From Mongoliitalea lutea (lineage in GTDB: Bacteria; Bacteroidota; Bacteroidia; Cytophagales; Cyclobacteriaceae): 64,000 bases of DNA. Each line of letters starts with the position of its first letter. Position 1 is the first letter of the stretch. Below the pieces are notes generated by a model. The model made no database searches. It saw only the letters and a list, made by a program, of their open reading frames with translations, and was not told the DNA's origin. Location: assembly GCF_014652135.1 (NCBI RefSeq), contig NZ_BMYF01000004.1:62001-126000 (forward strand), in the 5' to 3' direction. Positions 43,296 through 51,305 of the stretch are shown here, in pieces. The position numbers were made by a program, and so were the translations under genes.

Positions 43296-44444
43296 ATGAA
43301 ATATACTCCTGCACTTTTCCTGCTCCTTTCTCTTTTCCTTGCCTGCAATCCTTCGAAGGAATCCAAAATAGATTTTAATCAAATCACCCTTACCATGGAT
43401 ACAGTGATGGTAGATCCTGGGGAAGATATTATCAATCTCAGAACAGGACTTTGGAACAGTGTCATCAATGAAGACCTATCCAAACTTTACCTATATGATC
43501 AACAGTCATCTGAATTGGCAATTGTAGATTTGAACCGGTTAGTCCTGGAAAAGAAAACCCCTTTCGAACAAGATGGTCCAAACGGCACAGGTCCCTATGT
43601 CACTTGGATTAATCTTGTGAATAATGAACGGATTTTACTTGCGAATTTTTCGGAAGTTGCACTCTTTGACCTACAAGCCAACAAACTGAGAACTTATAAT
43701 CTCAACAAAGAACCTTTTGAAGGCTTGGAACTATCCGAAGGCTCCAATTTCTATCAAAAAGCCATCAGCACGCATGATGGAAATATACTTTGGGGAAGGT
43801 TGGGAAGTTTCCAAGGAGTAGAAGAACCATTCATAAAGGCTGATTTTGACAGCAAACGAATCAAAGAAATCAAACTCCCTGGTAAAGAATTGCTTCAAGA
43901 CTATCCTTTGACCTTGAAAATGGAAAATATGAATGGTGTGATGCCTTCGGTGAAAAGTATCCATAAAGCCAAGGACAAATTAATCCTAGCAAATTCTGCC
44001 TATGCTAATTTATTTGTCGTTGATGCCCAGTCGGACAGTGCTTATCAAATAGATTACACGCCCAAACTCACAGCTAAAGGAAAAAAGGGGGGCTACCCGT
44101 CTGAGGTGGATTCCGAACAACGCTTCAGAGAAGTAGCAGAGCAAATCCATGCTGAAATCAATTTTATTGCACCTATTTGGGATAATCAAAACAGACGGTT
44201 TTACAGGTTTTCTTTTGAAACCAGTCCAACAGGTATATATGATGGCCCACTTTTCAAAATGCCTGAGAATAGACCCATATCAGCAGTATATCTCAGCATA
44301 TTTGACGAAAACTTGAATCTAATCGGAGAAACATTGACCGACCTGACAGTTGCCCCAACCTATGCCTTCGTGAAAGATGGTGTCATTTGGATTTATATAA
44401 ATATAGATGATGAACTGGGTTTCGTGAGATTTAGCGTAAATTAA
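43296..44444 (+). CDS. DUF4221 domain lipoprotein
   Basis: 382 residues. Lipoprotein signal LLLSLFLAC with the lipid Cys, then a beta-propeller-like domain typical of DUF4221 (TGLWNSVINEDLSKLYLYD, DPGEDIINLR). Members are surface or periplasmic lipoproteins frequent in Cytophagales; function unknown. It ends 6 bp before the convergent stop at 44451. Possible repeat or operator elements lie upstream. Confidence 0.82.
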   Translation: MKYTPALFLLLSLFLACNPSKESKIDFNQITLTMDTVMVDPGEDIINLRTGLWNSVINEDLSKLYLYDQQSSELAIVDLNRLVLEKKTPFEQDGPNGTGPYVTWINLVNNERILLANFSEVALFDLQANKLRTYNLNKEPFEGLELSEGSNFYQKAISTHDGNILWGRLGSFQGVEEPFIKADFDSKRIKEIKLPGKELLQDYPLTLKMENMNGVMPSVKSIHKAKDKLILANSAYANLFVVDAQSDSAYQIDYTPKLTAKGKKGGYPSEVDSEQRFREVAEQIHAEINFIAPIWDNQNRRFYRFSFETSPTGIYDGPLFKMPENRPISAVYLSIFDENLNLIGETLTDLTVAPTYAFVKDGVIWIYINIDDELGFVRFSVN

Positions 44445-44450
44445 TAGCAG

Positions 44451-46097
44451 TTATATAACCTCCACATCGAAAGCCCCATTAATGATTTCCCCATTGATTT
44501 TCACCTGTATCCAGATGCGGTAATCTCCCGGTTGGGGAAAAGCATAGGGAAATCTGACCATGCTATGGTCTTCATGTTCTGCATCAATATAAGGCAAATG
44601 CTGCATATCGCCCATCAATAAACTATCTCTAGTCGCATCGGGCAACGCATCCAAATACGCAACCACTCGATCTACGCTATCCAAAAAAGTCAGCTTACCC
44701 GGCAAATTACCGAAGCCCGTTTTCCCTGTTTCGAATCGTTCCAAGAGCATTTGCTGGGAACCCATGGAATAGGTGCCTGTGGGGTGCAAATGAATAAAAA
44801 CCGATCCATCGTGCTTCAACACAACTGCATGCCCCATCATTCCCAGATAGGATTCCAGCTGTGCTGCTTGACCATAGGCATCAAAGAGTGCAAAATCTAA
44901 GCTATACAAACGCCCCGCTTCAAACTTACCCGTCTCTGTCTCCCAAATAGCAGAATAGCCCCCCGGCAAATCCGTTTTTATCCCCGGTTTTCCACACACC
45001 ATAATATCTCCATCCAATAATAATGGTTTGTTGCCAACAGGATTGGAAAAGGTGTAGGTGTCATCCCTTCCTAATTGTACTATCCGATTACTGGCTAATT
45101 GAAAATTGGTACTTTCAGGAATAATCAATTCAGAAACAATCGTCTCTGCAAAGCCTGTATAGCGGGTGATGTCTGCAAACACATGATATGCTCCCGCAGG
45201 TAATGGAGGCAGTTGTACCTTATAATTCAAGGAATCTATCCTCTTAGGATGTAGGTGGGCAAATACATCCAATTCATTTTTTCGAATCAAAAATAAATGC
45301 ATCAACTTTCCATGGTCAGGCACCATATAACTCAGTTGCCTAGTAATAGCACCGTATGTTAACTCTGTAGAATCCACTTTCAAATGAAGGTAATTACCAT
45401 CCGTCTTTTCTACCCAAGTACTTGTTCCACTAAATGGTTGGTATAGCCTTTCATTATACAAGCGAGCTTCCGCATCCCACCAAGCCTTTCCTCCCCATAA
45501 AAGTAAGCCAACCACTACCGCACCTACAGCTGTTCCCATCACTCTTTTACGTTGGCCTTTAGGATTTCGTGCTTCTCCTGGCTGCCGAATACTATCGCCC
45601 ATCGCTGAAGCAAAAATCGTGACTAGTAAAATAACTAGAAACACTCCCAAACCTGTCAACACCATTCCCAACTCCTTGGGCATATCTTTTTGAGCAGTAG
45701 GCATAGCCATGATAGGAACTACTGCTTCAAATCTATCAGGACCTTTCGTTAAGATTAGCTGAACACTTGAGGCTCCCATTTGCATAAACCACAGCTCACC
45801 CTCATACTTTCCCGGTTCACCGAGAACAGGCTTTAAAACATCTGCTGTAGGCGTGCCCTGTAACCCGGCACTCCAATAGACTGGCCTCGCTTCTAATTGA
45901 ATACCCTCAGGATTGTCAGGAAGAATTACAGATACTATAGCAATACCAGGGATTACATCAGGAGGGGCAACATTGGCCAAAACCCTGTATTCCCCCATCA
46001 TCCCTTCGAAGATGACACCGGGACTTCCCACATGACTCATACTTAGGTATGCCAGCGCGAGGATACCGAATAAGAAGTTGATGTTATTCCGAATCAT
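44451..46097 (-). CDS. membrane protein with periplasmic copper-/heme-domain-like modules, unknown
   Basis: 549 residues from the ATG at 46097, which overlaps the stop of the upstream gene as ATGA. N-terminal helix (INFLFGILALAYLSM), a periplasmic beta domain (about 35-140), a second helix (ELGMVLTGLGVFLVILLVTIF), a third (VMGTAVGAVVVGLLLW), then a soluble C-terminus with two YtkA-like or copper-handling beta domains carrying HLFLIRKNELDVFAHLHP and DGSVFIHLHPTGTYSMG, where the repeated HLHP motifs could bind metal. Ends in a strand pattern common to such domains. No enzyme assignment. Overlapping start suggests tight coupling to the gene before it. Confidence 0.6.
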   Translation of the reverse strand: MIRNNINFLFGILALAYLSMSHVGSPGVIFEGMMGEYRVLANVAPPDVIPGIAIVSVILPDNPEGIQLEARPVYWSAGLQGTPTADVLKPVLGEPGKYEGELWFMQMGASSVQLILTKGPDRFEAVVPIMAMPTAQKDMPKELGMVLTGLGVFLVILLVTIFASAMGDSIRQPGEARNPKGQRKRVMGTAVGAVVVGLLLWGGKAWWDAEARLYNERLYQPFSGTSTWVEKTDGNYLHLKVDSTELTYGAITRQLSYMVPDHGKLMHLFLIRKNELDVFAHLHPKRIDSLNYKVQLPPLPAGAYHVFADITRYTGFAETIVSELIIPESTNFQLASNRIVQLGRDDTYTFSNPVGNKPLLLDGDIMVCGKPGIKTDLPGGYSAIWETETGKFEAGRLYSLDFALFDAYGQAAQLESYLGMMGHAVVLKHDGSVFIHLHPTGTYSMGSQQMLLERFETGKTGFGNLPGKLTFLDSVDRVVAYLDALPDATRDSLLMGDMQHLPYIDAEHEDHSMVRFPYAFPQPGDYRIWIQVKINGEIINGAFDVEVI

Positions 46098-46555
46098 CTT
46101 TTTACCTGTTTCATCCAATTGCCCCATGATAAACCAATTCTTGACGAAAGCACTGCAATCGGTAAAGTAATCAAAAGCCCTTTCACTAAAGACCATCCTG
46201 TATCTACATATTCAGGATGGAAATTATAACGTATGAAAGAATCCGGTGGAGTCATATATGCCCAGGATGACCTTCCAAAAAACCAGCCTCGGGCAGCTTC
46301 TGTCTGTAAGAATTCAGCGAAATACCACTGGGCTGGAACAAAAAGAAGTAAGAAAACAACAGCCAACAAACCCGCTAGCAACCATTTATTCATTTTCTTG
46401 GATCTCATAAGTACCAAATCTATTCCGATGGCAGGCACTATCAACAGAACAGGAAAATGATAGGGCTGCATATGCGTAATGAAGTTGTAAATAGGACTCA
46501 ACAAAGGCTCAGCAGGAAATAATGGCAAAACCGCTGTTAGTGAGTATGTTTTCAT
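46094..46555 (-). CDS. small membrane protein, possibly truncated at the N-terminus
   Basis: 153 residues with three to four membrane helices: FPVLLIVPAIGIDLVLM, WLLAGLLAVVFLLLFVPAQ and a C-terminal LVKGLLITLPIAVLSSRIG. The family this resembles in other Bacteroidota looks longer at its N-terminus, and the window shows no upstream coding sequence that could supply it, so the gene may be a fragment or simply a short variant. It is coupled to the next gene by an ATGA overlap. Function unknown. Confidence 0.5.
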   Translation of the reverse strand: MKTYSLTAVLPLFPAEPLLSPIYNFITHMQPYHFPVLLIVPAIGIDLVLMRSKKMNKWLLAGLLAVVFLLLFVPAQWYFAEFLQTEAARGWFFGRSSWAYMTPPDSFIRYNFHPEYVDTGWSLVKGLLITLPIAVLSSRIGLSWGNWMKQVKR

Positions 46556-46938
46556 AGGGAAAAGATTTATCGAATTATAATCAATTGTTTTAAAGGAAGA
46601 AAATGGAAGATACTCGGGATTAATGATCAGAAATCTTTTCTGAGCCTTTGGATAACAGGTAACTTGAACTATTTACCATGAAATTCGAAACTCAAATCTT
46701 CATTTTTCATGGTAAAAATTAAAACTACACAAAATCACCTGTAGAATCACTACTAGGCCTTTTAATCTAAAATAATAGCACATTCAAGCATCTTTTGAAG
46801 TTTTGTAGTAGTCAAAAGAAAGAATTGATGTATTGTCTTCTTTTGATTTTTTAGCCATATTCGACTATTTACACTTCCATTCTGGAGATTATTGTTTGCA
46901 GTTTCACGAGGAAGCTGCATGTTTTTATATTTTCTGTT
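46556..46938. other. intergenic region before the glucan operon, no gene seen
   Basis: AT-rich, about 380 bp. It holds the promoters of the divergent membrane operon and the glycosidase operon, but I see no clear TAnnTTTG box, no repeat and no ORF with support. Confidence 0.45.
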
Positions 46939-48234
46939 ATGAAGTACCTAAACCCATTAGCATTTTGCATGCTCTTTTTACTAGCATGTGTGAGTGCTCA
47001 AAATAACCAAATTACCGTCATCCACGATGACTCCGGCATGCGGCTGCAAGTCGATGGCAAGGATTTTATGGTCAATGGTATGAACTGGGATTACTTCCCC
47101 ATCGGCACCAATTACAATTACAATCTTTGGAAAAAATCTGATGCATTCATCCAAAAAGCCTTGGATGATGAAATGTCACTGTTGCAAACAATGGGCGTCA
47201 ATGCCATTCGAGTGTACACAGGCATACCTGCCAAGTGGATTACCTACATCTATGAAAATTATGGAATTTACACCATGCTCAACCATTCCTTTGGGAGATA
47301 TGGGGTAGAAGTAGACGCAACTTGGATGGCAAACACGGAATATGCGGACCCTAGAGTTCAAAAAATTCTTCTGGATGAAGTGCGCCAAATGACTCAGGAT
47401 TATAAAAATACTCCGGGTTTATTGTTATACTTATTGGGCAATGAAAACAATTACGGACTTTTTTGGGGAGGAGCTGAAACAGAGGATATTCCTGTTCAGG
47501 ACAAGGAATCTACCAAGCGGGCAAGGGCCATGTACCGCTTATTCAATGAGGCTACGCTGGAAATGAAAAAAATCTCCACCAATCACCCGGTTTCGATTTG
47601 TAATGGAGACTTGTTGTTCTTAGAAATCATCGCAGAGGAATGCAAAGACATTGACATTTTTGGCATCAACATTTACAGGGGTGTCTCTTTCGGAGATACT
47701 TATGATAGAGTACTGAAGGAATTAAACAAACCCGTGCTGTTGACAGAATTGGGGGCGGATGCCTATCACTCTATCAAAAATGAGGAAGACCAAGAATCCC
47801 AAGCTATGTACTTGGTGGCCAATTGGAAAGAAATGTATGAGCAGGCTGCAGGAATGGGGAAAGCGGGGAATTCACTGGGAGGATTCACCTTTCAATTCAG
47901 CGACGGTTGGTGGAAAGTCGGACAAACCAGAGACCTCTCTAAACACAACACAGAATCAACTTGGTCCAATGGAGGGTACTTCCATGATTTTATCGAGGGG
48001 CAAAATAACATGAATGAGGAGTGGTTTGGTATCTGCGCCAAAGGACCTACAGATAATCAAGGGCACTACAGTCTTCATCCGCGTGCCGCTTACTTTGCCC
48101 TTCAGCAAGTTCATCAATTAGATCCTTATGCAAAAGGAATGACTCCGGAGCGTATTCAGCAACATTTTGATACGATAAATCTGCAAGAGTCTGTTGCTAA
48201 GGCTAAATCTTTTCAGGAGGGGCCCGATACATGA
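46939..48234 (+). CDS. clan GH-A glycosidase lipoprotein (GH2-TIM-barrel-like)
   Basis: 431 residues, first gene of the glucan operon. Lipoprotein signal (LNPLAFCMLFLLAC). TIM barrel with the acid/base in YLLGNENNYGLFWGG and the nucleophile in PVLLTELGADAYHS, the pattern of retaining clan GH-A enzymes; also VNGMNWDYFPIG, MGVNAIRVYTGIP. I assign it only to a GH2/GH5-like group; an endo-beta-1,3-glucanase role would fit its neighbours. As a lipoprotein it likely acts at the surface or in the periplasm. The GH3 gene follows 24 bp downstream. Confidence 0.75.
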   Translation: MKYLNPLAFCMLFLLACVSAQNNQITVIHDDSGMRLQVDGKDFMVNGMNWDYFPIGTNYNYNLWKKSDAFIQKALDDEMSLLQTMGVNAIRVYTGIPAKWITYIYENYGIYTMLNHSFGRYGVEVDATWMANTEYADPRVQKILLDEVRQMTQDYKNTPGLLLYLLGNENNYGLFWGGAETEDIPVQDKESTKRARAMYRLFNEATLEMKKISTNHPVSICNGDLLFLEIIAEECKDIDIFGINIYRGVSFGDTYDRVLKELNKPVLLTELGADAYHSIKNEEDQESQAMYLVANWKEMYEQAAGMGKAGNSLGGFTFQFSDGWWKVGQTRDLSKHNTESTWSNGGYFHDFIEGQNNMNEEWFGICAKGPTDNQGHYSLHPRAAYFALQQVHQLDPYAKGMTPERIQQHFDTINLQESVAKAKSFQEGPDT

Positions 48235-48258
48235 ATACATTCAAACGCATACAGACGA

Positions 48259-49965
48259 ATGGAAGAACAAATTGAAGCTTTACTTTCCCAAATGACCTTG
48301 GAGGAGAAAATTGGGCAAATGACCCAAGTCCGTCATTTTGATGATATCAGCGAAGCGGACATCCAAACCAAGTTCATTGGCTCGGTTATACATACGCAGG
48401 GTCCACTACCTGGAGAAAACGCTATTGAGTGGCAGGAAAAATTTACTGCTTTACAAAAGCAGGCACTTGCTACCCGCTTAGGAATTCCTTTGATCTTTGG
48501 AGTAGATGCAGTCCATGGACAAAACACCTATGAAGGAGCAACCATCTTTCCTCACAATATTGGTTTGGGAGCGGCAAATAATGCAGAATTGGTCGAAAAA
48601 GCTGCCACCATCACCGCAATCGAATCCAAAGCTACCGGCTTCAATTGGGTTTTTTCTCCGTGCGTAGCCATTCCTTACAATGAAAAATGGGGACGTGTAT
48701 ATGAAGCATTTTCTGAAAGCACAGAAATAACCACTAAACTCACCAAAGCATCCGTGAAAGGTCATCAAGGACCTGATGGAAATTCGGGAGTAATGGCCAC
48801 TGCCAAGCATTTCATTGGAGATGGTTCTACAGACAATGGCGTGGAAGGCGGAAATACAACATTAAGCGAGGATGAAGTCATGAAAAGACTGCTCCCACCC
48901 TACCAAATAGCAATTGAGGCTGGCATTGCATCCATCATGGCCTCATTCAACACCTTACATGAAGTCCCCATGCATGCGCATAAAGAATTGCTAACAGGGC
49001 TAATAAAAGAGACACTGGGCTTCCAAGGAATCTTAGTTTCAGACTGGAAAGCCTATTCCCGCTTTGGGCAAAATGCCATCATCAATGCAGGAGTCGATGT
49101 GGTCATGGCTGTGGATGGGGATTTGGACATGTTCCAGGAAGGTGTAAAAAAAGGTGTGTTGGAGGGAGAAATACCCGAGGAGCGCATCAATGATGCAGTC
49201 CGAAGAATTCTCAGACAAAAATTCAGATTCGGCGTTTTTGACAACCCCTTCCCAGACAAAAGTTTAATACAGAAAATCGGAATTCCAGAACACCGGGCTG
49301 TGGCCAAGCAAGCCGTTAGAGAATCTTTGGTGTTATTGAAAAATAAAAATAATATCCTCCCACTCAAAAAATCATCAAAAATTGTGGTAGTGGGAGCGTT
49401 TGCCCATAATTCCGGCCTTCAATCAGGAGGTTGGACTATAAACTGGCAGGGAACAGAAGAAAACTATGCGGGTGCTACGACTATTTTGGAAGGAATCCAA
49501 CGCTTCGCAGGTGAAGAGGTCATCTACGATAAGGATGGTACAGCTGCGGTAGAAGATGTAGATGTCGCTATTATTGTAGTCGGGGAAAAACCTTATGCAG
49601 AGTTTTTTGGAGATATTGGGGGACACATGGATTTATTCCAGCATACCTTAACAGAAGCACACCAACAACTGATTCAAACCTATGCTGACAAAGGAATCCC
49701 AACCGTAGTCGTACTGATTTCCGGTAGAGCCTTGGTTGTAACCGAGCAAGTGGAGCAAAGTGATGCTTTTGTAGCGGCTTGGCTTCCCGGATCTGAAGGA
49801 GATGGGATTGCAGAAGTACTCTTTGGGCAATTTGACTTCAAAGGAAAACTTCCTCATTCTTGGCCCAAATCAGTAGCGGATTTCGATGGGAAATATGGTC
49901 CAAATTATTGGGACACATCCATCACGCCTCTTTTTCCCATTGGTTTTGGATTAACTTATTTGTAG
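48259..49965 (+). CDS. GH3 beta-glucosidase, cytoplasmic form
   Basis: 568 residues of family GH3. Starts MEEQIEALLSQMTLEEKIGQ with no signal peptide. Motifs: GIPLIFGVDAVHGQ, KHFIGDG, and the nucleophile Asp in GILVSDWKAYSRF; the second domain carries EPYAEFFGDIG-type segments and ends GLTYL without the fibronectin-III domain of larger GH3 enzymes. It should remove terminal glucose from imported beta-oligosaccharides. Lies between two lipoprotein enzymes in one operon. Confidence 0.88.
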   Translation: MEEQIEALLSQMTLEEKIGQMTQVRHFDDISEADIQTKFIGSVIHTQGPLPGENAIEWQEKFTALQKQALATRLGIPLIFGVDAVHGQNTYEGATIFPHNIGLGAANNAELVEKAATITAIESKATGFNWVFSPCVAIPYNEKWGRVYEAFSESTEITTKLTKASVKGHQGPDGNSGVMATAKHFIGDGSTDNGVEGGNTTLSEDEVMKRLLPPYQIAIEAGIASIMASFNTLHEVPMHAHKELLTGLIKETLGFQGILVSDWKAYSRFGQNAIINAGVDVVMAVDGDLDMFQEGVKKGVLEGEIPEERINDAVRRILRQKFRFGVFDNPFPDKSLIQKIGIPEHRAVAKQAVRESLVLLKNKNNILPLKKSSKIVVVGAFAHNSGLQSGGWTINWQGTEENYAGATTILEGIQRFAGEEVIYDKDGTAAVEDVDVAIIVVGEKPYAEFFGDIGGHMDLFQHTLTEAHQQLIQTYADKGIPTVVVLISGRALVVTEQVEQSDAFVAAWLPGSEGDGIAEVLFGQFDFKGKLPHSWPKSVADFDGKYGPNYWDTSITPLFPIGFGLTYL

Positions 49966-49983
49966 CACCTAAACAATAATCCC

Positions 49984-51252
49984 ATGAAATCTAACTTCAT
50001 TAAGTCTCTTTGCATATGGGTATCATTAGCAGCTGGCTTTTCATGCAGTAGTAATCAATCAACAGAACAATCAGATAAATCTATAAAAGAAGTGACAGCA
50101 CAAGATATTTTAGGTAATCCGGCCTACAGGGCTATTTCGTACGAAGGGTATAGAGAGAAATCACGAGAGATTCAACCCACAGTAGCACAATTGAAAGAAG
50201 ATGTGAGGATTTTACACGCGATGGGTATCCGACTCCTTCGGACCTACAATGTACAGTTTGCACATGCATCCAATTTGCTCCAAGCAATCTCCGAAATTAA
50301 GGCAGAAGACCCCAGCTTCGAAATGTACCTGATGTTAGGCGCATGGATAGACTGTAAAAATGCATGGACCGGCATGGAGCCAGACCATAACATTGAGAGT
50401 GAACAAAACGAAGAAGAAATCAACCGAGCCGTAGCGCTTGTCAATCAATATCCCGATATCGTTAAAATCCTTGCCATTGGTAATGAAGCAATGGTCAAAT
50501 GGGCAACAAGCTATTATGTGCAGCCAGATGTCATCCTCAAGTGGGTGAAACATACCCAGGCTTTAAAAGCAGAAGGAAAACTTCCAAAAGATTTATGGAT
50601 CACGAGTTCCGATGACTTCTCCTCTTGGGGTGGTGGTGGCCCGGAATATCATATAGAAGACCTGAATGAATTGATTCGCTCCGTGGACTTTATTTCCATG
50701 CATACCTATCCTTACCATAACTCCCACTACAATCCAGATTTCTGGAGAGTTCCTGTGGAGGATTCTAAATTGACTGAAATCGAAAAAGTTGACAGAGCCA
50801 TGATCCGCTCTTTAGAATTTGCCAAAGCACAGTACGATTCGGTGACCAATTACATGAAAAGCATTGGCGTAAATAAGCCTGTCCACATTGGTGAAACCGG
50901 TTGGGCATCTACTTCAGATGGATTATATGGACCGGAAGGCTCTAGAGCTACCGATGAGTACAAGCAGGCTAAATTTCACCAACTGATGCGTGAATGGACC
51001 GATGCGGCAGGTATTTCCTGCTTCTATTTTGAAGGATTCAATGAACCTTGGAAAGACGCCACCAATCCAATCGGTTCAGAAAACCATTTTGGATTATTCA
51101 CAGAAAAAGGAGAAGCTAAATACGCCTTATGGGATTTAGTAGATCAAGGTGTTTTTGATGGGCTTACCAGAGATGGCAATCCAATCACTAAGACTTTTGG
51201 AGGGGACAAAGAAAAAATGCTTCAGACAGTGATGGCTCCGCCTGCGAAATAA
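49984..51252 (+). CDS. GH17-like glucanase lipoprotein
   Basis: 422 residues with a lipoprotein signal (CIWVSLAAGFSC). Barrel motifs of GH17-type glucanases: acid/base in ILAIGNEAMVKWATSYY, the nucleophile in VHIGETGWAST, and SVDFISMHTYPYH. It is longer than the two cytoplasmic GH17 domains downstream. The GH17 family acts mainly on beta-1,3-glucans. With the first gene it would cut glucan outside the inner membrane. 18 bp separate it from the GH3 stop. Confidence 0.75.
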   Translation: MKSNFIKSLCIWVSLAAGFSCSSNQSTEQSDKSIKEVTAQDILGNPAYRAISYEGYREKSREIQPTVAQLKEDVRILHAMGIRLLRTYNVQFAHASNLLQAISEIKAEDPSFEMYLMLGAWIDCKNAWTGMEPDHNIESEQNEEEINRAVALVNQYPDIVKILAIGNEAMVKWATSYYVQPDVILKWVKHTQALKAEGKLPKDLWITSSDDFSSWGGGGPEYHIEDLNELIRSVDFISMHTYPYHNSHYNPDFWRVPVEDSKLTEIEKVDRAMIRSLEFAKAQYDSVTNYMKSIGVNKPVHIGETGWASTSDGLYGPEGSRATDEYKQAKFHQLMREWTDAAGISCFYFEGFNEPWKDATNPIGSENHFGLFTEKGEAKYALWDLVDQGVFDGLTRDGNPITKTFGGDKEKMLQTVMAPPAK

Positions 51253-51305
51253 CATACACTTTAACCACTGACATACCATTACAATTAACCACACAACCCA
51301 AAATT

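Noticed and set aside
46556-46938. Hidden regulator upstream of the glucan operon
   Set aside because: No ORF above about 40 codons with a plausible start and domain pattern was found on either strand.
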